A DNA stretch of 64,000 nucleotides from Gorsachius magnificus (taxonomy: Eukaryota; Chordata; Aves; Pelecaniformes; Ardeidae), in NCBI GenBank assembly GCA_034008185.1, contig CM067084.1:40995099-41059098 (forward strand), written 5' to 3'. Below, piece after piece: positions 1-13,719 of this stretch (its first letter is position 1; every line of letters begins with the position of its first letter). Under the pieces are notes generated by a model that saw only the letters and a list, made by a program, of their open reading frames with translations, was not told where the DNA came from and did no database searches. The position numbers were made by a program, and so were the translations under genes.

Positions 1-2959
1 CTTGGGCGGCTTCGGCCCCCCTTCTGCCCCTCTGGCTGTTCACCAGGAGAGAAGGCCATGAGGATACACTGAGCTGGAGTTTACATTTCATTCCGTGTCT
101 CTCACTTGGCTAAACATGAAAGGAAGGCTTTGGAAGAAAAACTTTGCAGCCTACTCTTAGGTTTACAGCTGCGATTTACCCTGCCAGCTCTTAGAGAAAG
201 CAAGAAAAAAACCAAAACAAACCACCAAAAACCCAGATAAAAAACATTTTAGGAAATTACAATACAAAACCCAGAAAGGCTCCACACAAAATAGGTTTCT
301 TAGAATTATTTCCTCGGTCCTATGCAAAAACATTTGAACTTCTAATGCTATTGCCGATACACAAACTGTTTAAATTAATTTTTAGCTAAGGCATGTATAC
401 ACATTCATTTCACATGCCAGATTCCTTTAACAAAAATAAAATTAATAATATATGTTGACATCAAAACAAAGGCCTTAACAAGAATATGAAAAAATACATA
501 TGCATTCATATATATGAGGCTAGGGTCCCTCAGATTTCCTCTCCCAACCCAGATAATTTGCTTTGGAAACCTATAGAATTCGCTTACAGTTTTCCTCTTT
601 GGATTTATACTTTGTCTTTAGTCACCTTATTTTGAACTTTACTCTTATTTTTTTTAAACAGACGATATGCAACTGTATGTATTTTTAATGAGCTTAAGCC
701 AAGAGAAACTTACGCCTGCACAGAAACATGAGATTTGATTTCCTTTTAAAAAGGAGTTTCTGTGGCAGAAGCCCAAATGTACATATGCTTACACTGGCAT
801 AAAACAGTGTTCATTGTATAACTTACTGCATTTGGAGAACCAGCATAAGCTAAAGTAGCAAAAATAGTAAATCCCCTCCCAAGGAAATGAATGGAACAGA
901 TACTGGGTCATCTGCATCTCCAAGCCTCCCCAGCTGCGGTGCTGCTGGTTGTCACTTTTCCAAGCAAGGCATTCCCTGTTCTCAGGCTGTGAGACTGGAA
1001 TGTGGCCTGGGCTTCCCTGCAAACCAGGTGAATTCACCCGGAATACCTATGCCATTTTCACCTGTTTGAGGTTCTCAGACACCAAGCGGCTTCAAGAGGC
1101 CAGGAAGTCTTCTTTCTACAGAAGTAGGACAAACAAAAAAGATTTCTGAAACCGTCTACGTGTACAACCAAAGTGCTATCAGCCTCCAAAAAAACTGGCC
1201 TGCTCAGACACCTCAGCAGCAGGTTTTGTGCCTAGCTTTTCCAAATAACTTCTGACTTTCTTTACAGAAAATCTAAAAACTAGAGATTTTTTGATCCATG
1301 CTATAAGAGGATCTCTAATAATCATCAGCTATTTGCAATTTTCTTACAAATAAAGACAGCAGAATGGTTTTTCTTCATCTATCTTTCTCTCTTCTTTCCA
1401 TGCAGTTCCTAAATCAAACCAACAGTCTCATTAATAACCAGGACAAGATGAGAAACTATTATGAAAAATCACTAATCACACCGCAGTTGCAAGTACAGTA
1501 AGTCTAGTGCTACAGAGGTGCTTTTATCAGTCTAACGTTTTTCCCCCCAAAGAATCAATATCGTAAGACATATTTGGTTGCCAATAAAAGTTGCCTTTAT
1601 ATAAGGAAAGCAGCTTGTTAATATGCTGCAGCCAACTTGTTTGCAAGGCAGATTTGGGTTGAGTGAGTTCCTTACGTGTACATTCTCTGGTAGGTGCAGG
1701 TATACCTGAGATTTCCTCTTCAGACTCCCAGCCATTCAAACCTTTTGAATGACAGTACTGCTTCTTGTAATCTTCTAGTCCATTCTCTTTCCTGTTGTTG
1801 CCTTCTTGACTCAAATCTTTCAAATACTTCATTTTCATTACTTTTTTTAATGTGTATTTTTGATTTCTTGCCTTCTCTGGCCTTTACCAAGCTGTCCAGT
1901 CCTACATGCAAGAGCACCCCATTCTGAACCTGTAGTTCATGTGTCTTTCATCTTGCTGGCTCCAATATCTGTTTTCAAGTCTTAATTTAAAGCCATCTGA
2001 TCTGTCTAGTTCCATTTCCTTTGTTTCAGCCTCCTTTGTTCTTTCTGTACCTGCATTTAAATTTTCACGTATTTTGAGACACAGAGCTTATAAGAATACT
2101 TCACAGAAGACCTTCTCAAACTGCTTATATTAAAATATGTGTTTCCTTTAGTAGGATTTCCTTCTAAAGGAAGGAAACATGCTCCCTATGTTAAGCTATA
2201 GGTATACTCCTTTCACCTGAACAAATTAAACACTCAGTTTTGCAGAACACACCAACCTAGAGGCGAGAATATTTGAAACCAAGTCTCCCCACTGTTAAAA
2301 GCTGGCTCCCCATGTTTATTTTTCTCATCTAAGGAACAATACAAATGAGGTCAGATTTGCTGAAAGAAAGGCTAACTCAAGCGTTATTAATCTGTATCTG
2401 ACACTAAATTGTTAGTGGAATCAACTGTACATACTTCTACCATCAGAACTATCTTGGGAGACTGCAGAGGTTATCAGTGCAAACAAAATAATTTCTAGTT
2501 AAAGAGCCTTTGAGATTCCTGCTGTCTGGATGATAAAAATTTAAGATATTTTTATGGCAGGAGGCTGTATCAAGTTGCCTGTATGCTGTAATAACCATGA
2601 AACCAAACCTTTGGTATCATCTGATATGAATTACTATTGCTCTACTAAATACAGTGAAGCAGTATTTACACAACAGTAAATATACAGAAGTTTACATAAC
2701 AGTTCACCAGATTAAGGAAGAGAATAATGTTAGTGTTGGTAAGTATATTAATTTCTAATAGTCTCTAATTATACAGTTGTACTAAATCTCATTTTTCTCA
2801 GCACACACAAAATAGCCAAACATTGGACTCAAAAGAGTAAAAAATTTGTAGTTGTTCTGAAATGCCATGTTCAAATATGGATAGTTGCAGCTTGGTACAG
2901 TTTTTATTTTATTAGAAGTAGGACATGTTGAGCATTGCGAGGAAACTAGCTAGTCAGGC

Positions 2960-3025
2960 TACCCTGATTAAAGAGACCAGGTTTGAAACCCATCTGTGTG
3001 TAACTTAGCTGTGACCTACATAACA
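2960..3025 (-). repeat. Possible MIR-like fragment (weak)
   Basis: The plus strand reads 'accaggtttgaaaccc' and then 'acttagctgtgacctac', resembling the reverse complement of the MIR core (gttcgaatccc ... actagctgtgtgacctt). It is short and diverged, so chance resemblance cannot be excluded. Confidence 0.3.
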
Positions 3026-4189
3026 ATAATAATTTTGAAGAAAGATTACTTTAGGAAAAAAATAGGATGTAGGATAAAAACCACAATCAAGCCAACATAT
3101 TTGTTATACTTTTGGAAAAGCTGAACAACTGCAATCAGTAAAAATGTTAAGTTCTTGATAAATGAAGAAAGGTGATTATATTTTTACAGATTATTTAATT
3201 TGACCATCAAGTTAAAATTTATTTAGTAGACCTGCAAAGCTTCTCTGCTGCTAGCCAGCTGTTACACAAGATGGCAAATTTTCTCTAATGCTTATACATG
3301 ATAATTAACACCACTACTAGCTCTAGATGTAATAGTGTGTGACATATCAGAACATATCACTCTTCATTAATTTCCAGGTTTCTGCCACCTAACGCAGGTT
3401 GAAATGCCAAGCACTCCTAGAGCCCTTTGCCTGACTCTTTTGAGGACTTTATCAGTTAACTTTACTCTTGGTAACTTGCAGAAGAACTTCACAGCACAGG
3501 CTCAGAGAAACCCCGTATTTTGTAATAGAGGGGTAGCTTTGCTGCTCATGTAAACAATTATGTGTTCTTTTGAGGTAAACTATCAATGACCTACTTAAAG
3601 TAGCCAGTTTATGAAAATCCTTTTTGCTTCCTTTGTCTAACAGCTTTTAGAAGAAAACATTTTGGCATTTTTTTTTTGTCTGATGTCAAAAAATAAATAT
3701 AAGGCTGTTTAATGTAAGTATGAGCAACTCTCTCCCACAAAGTTGTTTTGAAATTAAAAGCTGGAATACAGGAGAATGAAAGGAATTCAAAAATGTTGCC
3801 TTAAGGCCTAAGCAATCAGACTAATAATATGGAAGGTTAGAAAGGGACATTTACAAAGCTTTCCAAAGGCACTTAGCCCAGTCCTGTCTGTGCAATAGCT
3901 GTGTTTTTGAAAACTTTTTTTCAAATGAAAAAATGAGTGTCTTCAGAATGCTGCTTTCTTTCCTTTGCCTATCTGAAATGCAAAGTTCTCAACTACTTAC
4001 TTTTCCGAGGCTTGCTAAGTAAAGAAAATTTTGAACACTTCCCACTAAACTAAGCTCTCAAAATAACCAAACAAGTAAAAAGTAGGAAAAAGGAGAGAAG
4101 AGAAAAGGATTATATACTGCACACTGCATGTCCCCAGGTATTTTAACTGTATGCACTTGATAGGTTAAAGAATGCTTCTTTCTATGGGC

Positions 4190-4217
4190 AAAAAAAAAAA
4201 AAATAAAAAAAAATAAA
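4190..4217 (+). repeat. A-rich simple repeat
   Basis: Long A runs are broken by single T bases. It creates a Phe-rich spurious open frame on the minus strand. Confidence 0.8.
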
Positions 4218-7200
4218 AGAAGTGTGAGGAAACTGTTCTGCACACAAAAAAACCTGAGAAGGTAACTTTCAAGATGCAGAAGAGAATTTGGGTCTGTATT
4301 CCCATTGATTTTGAAAAGGAAAGCCAAAGCATATCAAACAATTTCATTCTGAGTCTTTAAAAACATTTTGATTGTTTACTACACAATACCATTTTGCTTT
4401 GAAAAAACCAGATCCTTCTAAGAATCTGAACAAAACTTTAAAGTGTGTACTATGTAGAGCTAAGACGTTTATATAAAATAGTTCTTTCCAAAAGCAATGA
4501 TTTCCTTTATAGATCTGCTTTTACAAGCTGTTATACCAACCTATCGTAACTATTTGCTCCCCATCCAAAATCTGTTACAGCAAGAAGTGTGACAAATTCC
4601 CTGGGCCAAGACAGATTCTTAAATATCACTTGGTTTTTTTGCTTGTTTGTTACATGAACATAAAAATCACAAAACAGTTACTACAGAAGAGGCAAAAAGC
4701 ACCCCTCTGAAAACTAACAAAATACAGACCACAGCTGAGTGTTAAATTCTTTCCTTAAATTCATTCTTACCTGGCTATTGTGTAGCCTTCTCTTTTCACT
4801 CTTCATTTTAGTTTCCACATAAACTGGAAATTACACATCTTTGGCATCCTTTTGCTGCTGCCTAAATTCATAGTTATCCTGCTAATACAGTTATTCGGAA
4901 TATACTCTCCCTGTCAAACGCCATATATGCAGTCACTTAAACAGCTAAATAATTCATTCCCAAGCAAGTTGTGTGCCATTCTGAGCTCCATGTCCAGATT
5001 GAATAGGAGTTTTCAGGTAAGCTCAGTACACTCTTCTTTTCCGTTGGCTTAGTGGGAGGCAGTTAGAGATGCCACAGACCTTTGTATATCCTTCAATAAA
5101 CAAATAAAAAGCATCAATAACTGCAACTGTTATAATTTGAAATCTGTCCTACTAACTGAATTGCCATCTAACCTCAAAACAACTTTTATCAATCACCAGA
5201 AAGAAAAAAAAAAAGTCAATTCAACAAAACATTCACAAAGTAACATCTTGCTGTAATCTGTATAGTCTGTATGGCAGCCATACTGTACATGACAGCTGGT
5301 GAGAATTTCTGCAGCCCATGTAGTAGTTAACAAAGACATACGGACACAGTCAACAGCAATCTCAGAGAAAGGAACCATCTTGCAATGCTAAAAACATCTC
5401 CCTTTTTTTTAAAAAAAAAATACATTAACACAAAACCTCACTGCATTAGGAAGAAATGAAAGGGAGCCAACATAACCCCACAGGGTATTGCTAACACCTA
5501 GAAAAGATTCCATTATTAACATGGTACCACTAGGTTGTGCTATGCTGGAGTAGTGGTAAGAAACAAACAGAAATATGCCATCTACCAGTCTTAACATGGC
5601 TAATCAGAATACACATCTTCTCTTTCATTTTAGCATTAAACATAAGCCATCAATATTGGAAAAGTAGATCTCTTTTACTGACCACATTTAAATGTGCACT
5701 TTGTAACACTACTTTAAAATCACTTGACAGAACACATTCTGTTTGCTCACTTTAAAAAAAAGTTAATCTACTTAGTGCAGAAGATTGGAACATTTGGTTT
5801 ATCAACGAAGCACTGGAACACGGGAGGCCCTGTCCCCACTTCAGGGAGCTGGTATTTTAACACAAGTACCAAAAGCTCCAGAGGGTTTATCAACAATGTA
5901 AAAATTTCAGAGTAATGCTCTGTTTTGTTCTAAAGGTTTTTAACACTTTGAAAATGAATGTAAACAAGCTTCTCTCACTGCGATGTGAAAATGAATATGT
6001 TTACTTGTTGCACCAAGAAAAGGAGAGGGAATTCCAGGTGAGAAGACAGATTGAAAAAATAAATGAGAAATGAGATTGCCAAGAGCAAACTCTTACTGCG
6101 CTTTGAAGGTGAGGAGTTTGAACATGATACAGAAGGAGCAAAGCCAGCAAATGACTCTGAACAAGGGAGTGACTTGGTAAGACTACTCTTGGTGAGATCA
6201 GCGTGAAGAAACATTCCTTTAATCTCTCAAATACTTTGCTGCCAAAAAATTGAGCAATGGGAAAACACAGAGTTGCAAATGAAGAAGTTGCTGCATTTTT
6301 TGATGAAAACCTATCCAGGTTGACAGGCATGACTTTTTATCTGAGCGTGCTTCGCTTTCCATGATGATCAAGTGCTAATGTATTCCCCACTAAAGCAGTG
6401 CAAGGTCTAAAATTAAAACGACCCTGTCAATATTAAAAAAGATAGTAACCATACACAGCTCTCCTATCTGAATCTGATTTTAAAAATCTGAGCTAGCATC
6501 TTGACATTCCACTGCCTGCAGAGAAAGTGTTTTCAGGTTTATTTTCCATCACTTCCACTATTTTGTAAATGTTCAGGTGCTTGTCCAACCTTCTGGATGA
6601 ACGCAACACCACCATCATACATCCTTCTCAGGTATTCTCTGCAAACTCTTGTTCCAGGATCTGGACGGACTTTCACCAAGCTTGATTTGGGACTGGTACC
6701 ATGTCCTCCTCCTCCTGAAACCCCCTCACTCCCATGAAATTCTTTTGGAATAAATTTAATTCCTTTAATAATCCTGACTTCAAACAGCCCCTTGCCTATC
6801 GTGGAAAAGAACAGGTGTTAATTTTAGCTGTCACTGTAGTGTACACAAATATACATCCACTGCATGCACAGACTAAATGACAAACTCCATTTGCTATTTA
6901 TTTTTACTTATCCTTTAATTTTTTTTTCACGCCTCAAAGCTTCCTAGAATAGATATTTTTTTTCCAAAGCATTTTTATGGTACTCTACTTGAAGAGGCTG
7001 GTCAGTCTTTTGAAAAGGCAACTAATCCTAGCTGAAATTACACTTTTTTCCCCCCCCCCCCTTCAAGATAAATGTACTTGTATGCTCTTTACTATAACAA
7101 AAGAGGTGAGTGAGCCAGGAGAATGCTCCGTTAATATTTATATCTTGTGCAGTGACAAACTGGAGTTTGCACCTCCTGGTTATTTCAGCCAGCCTGTAAA

Positions 7201-10200
7201 AGCAGACAAACAGCCTGGTGCAAATGAGTATCTGCTCAGCATAGTACTGCTAGGACAGGCTTGAACCCATAATGCCTACAGAGAGTACTATGCTTCACAT
7301 TTCATATTGCTCAAATGAATACATTTTAGTGTAAAAGTATTAGCATAGAAAACAAAACCAATCCACAAGTCTTGAGTTTATTGGGTCTGAATTGGTACAT
7401 AGACATTTCCTAGCCATACCTTGCATCACACTCCCCTCTGCTGTCACTTGTACCTTTACAAGCCCTTTCCACCAGCCTCCATAACCTCCCTGGCCTCTGT
7501 TCTGCCTGAGCTTTGCATTTCTTAATCCCATCCCTACATGCTCAGTGTTTCCGAATTCCTCCAGCGTCATCCATCCCCACTTCCACCTTCCCTACACTTC
7601 CTCCCCACTTGGCTGGCCCAGCCTTCCTGCAAGCCCACCCCACCGCCCCCCACCTCTGGCTGCCCCTGACCCTGAAGATTAATTGGCTCTCCTGGGGCCG
7701 AACATTACTCTGCTCCTTAACCAGCAAACAAATTTCGAGCAGTATGTGACTACCTCTCCGTAAAGTACTGCAGAAAACCACATTCTACCTGTTCATGTCA
7801 ATTAGCCCCTTACCCATTAAGACTTGCCACTGGTTTTAGCTGGGGGCTCAGATACTTAAGCAAGGTGTCAACCTCAGTTAATCCAGCAAATATTGGCCAA
7901 GTTTTCTCCTAAGTTGCCCAGCTCTAGACTATCCTTCACTGTACAGGAGTGCTTACTTTACAAAAACTAGCAGCTCAAATACAGCAAAACCTCTCCTTAT
8001 TGTAATTCCACCATCAGAGGCAGGGAGAACTAGATATTTCAGGACAGACAGGAAAGGATTTTCCATTTTGCTTTCAAAAGCAGATGTTTATCCAAGAAGT
8101 TTGTTTTTAAGCGTGACAGGTAAACAGGGGTTAGAAACGCTAGGCAATAAGAGGCTTAGACCAAAAGGATAACCTGTTCACCTCTCAGTATTTTACCTCA
8201 GAAAAACTACCAGAACTTAGGTCCAGGGAGGTCTAGTCGGTCTGCATCTGCGTTGCTTAAAGCAGTTCTGCTCCTCTAGTTCACTTGCACTGTTGACATC
8301 GTATTATCAGTTGGTTACAACAAACCAAACAGATTTCTTCGTGCCACAGAAACTAGAAGCGTTTCAACTACTGAAATGAAGGGTCTTTCAGCAACTGCAT
8401 TTGTGTTCACCACAGAAAGAAGAGGAAACTTGAAAGCAACAAGTTGATCATGACTATGCTGTCATAACACAGATTACTTCTCTCTGTTTACAGATTATTT
8501 CACTGGGAAATCTTCCCCCATCTTTTTTGTACTTGGTAGACACTGCCTAAAACAGTAAGCTTTGAGTATTATATGCAGAAAGCTGCCTCTTGAAAGTAGT
8601 CCTCTATTTCAAAATACACATCCTTTCTACTTCAAGCAACAATTTAATAACAATTCTGTCCTGTTGTCATACGCGTTTTCCTAAAAGCCCTCCACCTCCC
8701 CAAGTGTTATGAGAACTTTAGATGGTTTTTTACAAAATGGCTACAATTTACCAGTCTCTGTATCTATGAAAAACAAGCTTGTACTAGCCTGTTTTCGTTT
8801 TTTTATTTACTCTCAAGTACTTGGAAAAGTTAAGGAAGAGAATTTTTTCCATTTGTCTATGATATAAACACAAAAGAAACAATCCATTCTTTGACCCAAT
8901 TCAATGAAAATTACCATTTTCCTTCCCCGACAAAGGGGAATTACTTATAGTTTACACTATTAGCTGTTCTCATTCATAGTTTTCATTTCTGTGTTCATGC
9001 CATAAATGAAAATATATGCTTCTATATAATGATCTTAATCAAGCAGCTATATGTATGACAAAGTAGTATATTCTTGTACATAATTTTTTTCATTTTGCAG
9101 CAGTCTTAAAATACTTGAACTGCACTACTTTTTGATGAAACTAGAATGGAAGTCCAAAGGGGCCAACCCCACCGTTTTTCTTCTGTGGATCCATTCCCAC
9201 TGCAGACTACCTGCTAATAGAGATACAGCCAAAGTTTTCCCAATCTAAAGAAGTTGTTAGTCCTCTGGTTGTAAAATGTGGTACATGCCATGATCTCCAA
9301 CGTTTTCGTTGAAATAATTAAAACAGTTCTCACTCCAGTTTTTTCCATGAAAGTTCCATGATATCCAGACAGATTTTTTTCCAAAACCTGCCTCCAAAGG
9401 ATAGTAAAACTGCTCAGAGAAAATCACTAACAACAAAAAGGGGCTGGATATCGGAAACTCTTTTGTAGGAGATAGTAAGCTCTTCCACAGGACTGAGACC
9501 ATGTACTTTTTGAGCAATTTTAACTTCTAAATCTTTAAGGAGCCTGTAAGCTCCTACTGCATAAGGACCTCCTGCCTTTGAGACTCCATAGTAAGCAAAT
9601 TAATAACCACCTACATACATTAACAGGGAATGCACAGAATAATTATGTTCCACAAATAAATTCTCAAGAACAACTTAAGAGAAGTACAACTTTCTCATTT
9701 AGATAAAAAGTATTTTAATTACCGGTTCAATCGTAATGCATTTTGGGAAAATCAGATAAGATAATGAAAGGCTGACGGCTCTTTAATTCTCTTGCTCAAC
9801 TATTCATGCTACTAAACTGCTTGAGATATATTTGGAAAGCAGAATTCCGTTGTCCTGCTTCAGCGCTCTCTGATTCAGACTCCAGCAAGGCCTGATGGAA
9901 GACAACTCCTTGAGCAGGAAACTCAAACTGAAACTCCACCACTTTTTGTCACCTTGGTAGGACAGCTTGCACCTTAAGGTCTACCGCTAATGGAGTTGTT
10001 TTTTCTCAGCTCTTGTATAAGATTGTACCTTATTTCTACAGAATCAAACTGATCATCTACTCTTAAAAGAAACACAAAAGTACAGTAGAACCCCTGTGAA
10101 TTGCAACTGCATTAACACGGCCCTCAGCTTTGTAATTGTTCCACTCAGCACATTTGTGTGAATTGGTGCTGACGCAGAAATACTGTCCTGAATAAAAAGC

Positions 10201-10755
10201 CCTGAATATATATTCACGTAGGTACAAAACTTACACATGGTACAACAGCGCTGATATGAGGCCAATGTACATGCCATTGTCACACGCATTCAACCTTCTT
10301 GCAAGGTAAATACTCTTCAACCCACTGACTTTAGCTCAAAGTGAAACAAATTATCTTGTAAGCAACAAACCTCCCACATTTCTCCTGTCCTTCCTGTCAA
10401 GTTTTGTTGACATTCCAATTTTTCCTCTTCATTCACTCAACTCTGTTCTCTCTTTGTAGGATGGCTGAGGTTTAGGATTTGATGTGACCTCAGACACAGT
10501 TTTGGAAAGTATAATATAGAAATACTGATGTATACCATGACACATTCTGTCCAAAATTTGCTGCCTTCAACAGAGCTGGCTTGTAAGTCTGTCTCTGCAC
10601 TGCCTGAAAGCCTGCATTTAAGATTGTTTCTAAAGAGCCCATTAAGCCTGTGATGCAGAAAATCACTTTTGCCAGAAAGGCACCAAGTCTTAAACTGAAA
10701 ACATCGACAGATGAACAATTTATCCCTTCCATTAGGAGGCTTCCACTGGTTTACA

Positions 10756-10779
10756 ATCTAAATCTACAAAGATTTAGAT
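10756..10779. repeat. Perfect 10-bp hairpin with 4-nt loop
   Basis: ATCTAAATCT (10756-10765), loop ACAA, then AGATTTAGAT (10770-10779). It is too short to be a microRNA precursor and may be chance in AT-rich DNA. Confidence 0.5.
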
Positions 10780-13695
10780 GCTTCTTAAAGTAGTTGTGTA
10801 ACGCACAGTAACTGTAGCCCATTATTTACCATCACTCTTCTGATAACATAAAGCTGTGATTTGTATGAATTGCTATTCCTTCTTTCCACCACTTGCTATA
10901 TGACACTGTTTTTGCTAAATTTTGTGGGGGTTTTTCAGCTTTGGGAAAGTAGCCCTTTTGAATCACCAAATGTATACATCAGTGGTTGCTGAACATAATT
11001 CACTATTTTTCTAAGCAACCAATAATTTGTCTTGAACTTCATTCTGACAGCCCATAATGACTGAATTCCTGGAGTAGGAAATTATACTTTGATCATATTT
11101 TACATGTTTCAATACATTCTGTAAAGTAAAATAATTATCTGTATTTTTAGAAACTATTATGTTAATACAAGCTGCATAAGATCTTCAGAATAAGACTACT
11201 GTACTAAAGAATTTCAGTTTGAGACACTTCTTCCTTTATATTACATTAAGTGCTTAAGGAGTAAATAATTATTCTCTTTTTTAAGCTTTTTAAAAAAATG
11301 TTTTTAAAGAGTTGACATCTAATTACACATAATCCCTCTTTGCTCTCTTCTTCCTTCCCATACTGTTTAAGGTGTTCTCACATTTCCCAATAGATTAACT
11401 TTTCTCAAGTACAAAGTTCTGATCCTATTTCATCTCTATCAGTTATGAGTCCTAGACGAGACAGAAGCCAGACTGTAAGAATAAATACAGAGCGCCTGCG
11501 AAGGTCTACTCCTAATTGCATTAAAAATCCTTCCAATACAGCAAGCTGTTGTTCACAGCTATCTGTAGGAAACTCCAGTTAAAGAAATATATTTCCAGTA
11601 TTCTCTATGTTGGAAGCAAACTCTGGGAAAGTATTTTGAAATCTGGAATTTGCCAATCAGAATGGCTACATTAATGTCACCATTAATGTCGCTGCACTGC
11701 ACCAAAGTAAGATCTCCTCAGTATCAAAGAAGGATCAAGTCACATGAGCACAAGTTCTGCATCTCTGCAATATTTGCGCAGAACTGGCATATGAATAATT
11801 ACACTTGTGCCAATTTTCACATGCTTCCATAATTCAGTCACATTATTCCAGTTTCTCTGACTTTCAGCCTTCTGATTTTTTAGGATTTACTTCAAAAGTC
11901 TAGACTTTACAATTACTTAAATATATACGCTGATGTATTCACAAAGAAATGTAAAACTCTTCTAGCTACAAAAAAAGGCCACAAAGTTAATGCTGCAGTT
12001 TCGAAACCTAAAAGTTAAATTGAAGTTAACTCCAAACTTGACTTTCTTCTTTTCTTTAAATATGAGTTTGGAAGCTCTCCTCCCCCTGCCATCCTGAATA
12101 CTTTGAGTTGCTGGTAAGAAAGACTAAGTACTCTGTAACATTATTTATGAGACCTCGAGTACAAGAAAGAGACAAGAAAACCACATACCACCACGTACCT
12201 TTCAAAGCATGCTTTGTCTCCTCTACAGGCAACTCAAATCTTCCCTATTAATAGACTTGACTGAAGTTTTCTCTGGATCCCTTAACAGTCTTTATATAAT
12301 TTAGGAAGGAAAGGCCAAAGGAATACCCTTCTGTGATAATGATCGTAACAGGGATCCTTATTTACTAAAATTGTAAGACTTTCCACATGAAACTACTTTT
12401 TTCAGTTCCCTGGATTCAACTCACAAACTTTGCAGATTGAGGAGGAAATCTAAATGCAAAAAAAGCAGCCATGGATTTTCTGTTTAAACACAGCTTAAGA
12501 TGAAAAAGCAAGGCTACTACAGCTCTTGTTTTCTGACATACCAAATAAAATACAAAGAAACAAAAGAATTCTTTTTAATAGTATGTTGATTACCTATCAT
12601 AAATTCTTGATAATGTTAAAAAAATTAAGAATATGTAAGGTCTGTATAGAACAAAACTAAAGTAATTTCTAAAGCATGTGTCTTCATTTTATATTTACAG
12701 TTTTTTGGGAACCCCAAGAAAAGTCTCTCATGGTACATATCAGGGCACTTTCCTTATAACATGTCTCCATTTTGGTTAGGCATTAATATGATCATCCTGC
12801 AGTACAAACAAAATTCTACCCTTCAGAAAAAATAAACACAACACCACGCTGATTCCACGTATTCTGCTGTGTTGTGCACAGACAATTCTGCAAAACTCAT
12901 TTATCAGTCATGCATCAGACAAAATATGTTGCAAATTTATTACATTGCCTAAAGGAAATCAAACCTATTATCTCATTATTCAAGTGTTGAAATTTAATTT
13001 CCTTACAGTTTTTAAGTCTACATTAGCAGCTTATATTTAAGCTTCCAGATGAACAGTAAATAATTAGCTCTACATAAAAATGGGCAACCTTGGCAAGATG
13101 GTGTCTCCAGTGCTCCTGGTATCACACTATTTGTGTGCTTCCCAAACTTTCAGTTGGGAGTGCTAAGTACATGTTCCTATTTGTTTTTGCAGAGCTATAC
13201 TGCTCAACAGTTTAGTAACATAACGTTTGACAGCTGACTTTTCCAATTAAATTATTTAGATGTCATGACAGGTCAGACACTGCCTCTCCCCTCCTTTAAA
13301 AAAATAAAATAAAAAAATAAAGTAATAGAAAAGGACATTTCTAGAACTGTACTGCGATTATTTTGTGCGGGTAAACACAGCACTGGCTTAAATGGCCTCT
13401 GCAAATACACCACTAACTAGTTACAAATAAAAGCTTCTCCAGATGTGTAAAACAGTACAGTTTGGTTTCCCAAATTCTCTTTGCAGCTGATAAAAGCTTC
13501 TGTGTGAAATGCTATTTAAATATAAGAAACACTTAAAAAAAATATTCCTTAGCAATTCAATCTACATCTGTAACATTGCCCTAAAATTAACTATACACAA
13601 AAGTCTTTTGTTTAAATTCAACATGAGTCTTTGAACATTGTACAGAGGAGCTTAACATAAAAACAGATCAGTAGAGACTGTATTTTACAAATCGG

Positions 13696-13719
13696 CATTG
13701 TCATCAGCATTGTCATCAT
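13696..13719 (+). repeat. 12-bp tandem duplication
   Basis: CATTGTCATCAG is followed by CATTGTCATCAT; one mismatch. Confidence 0.8.
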
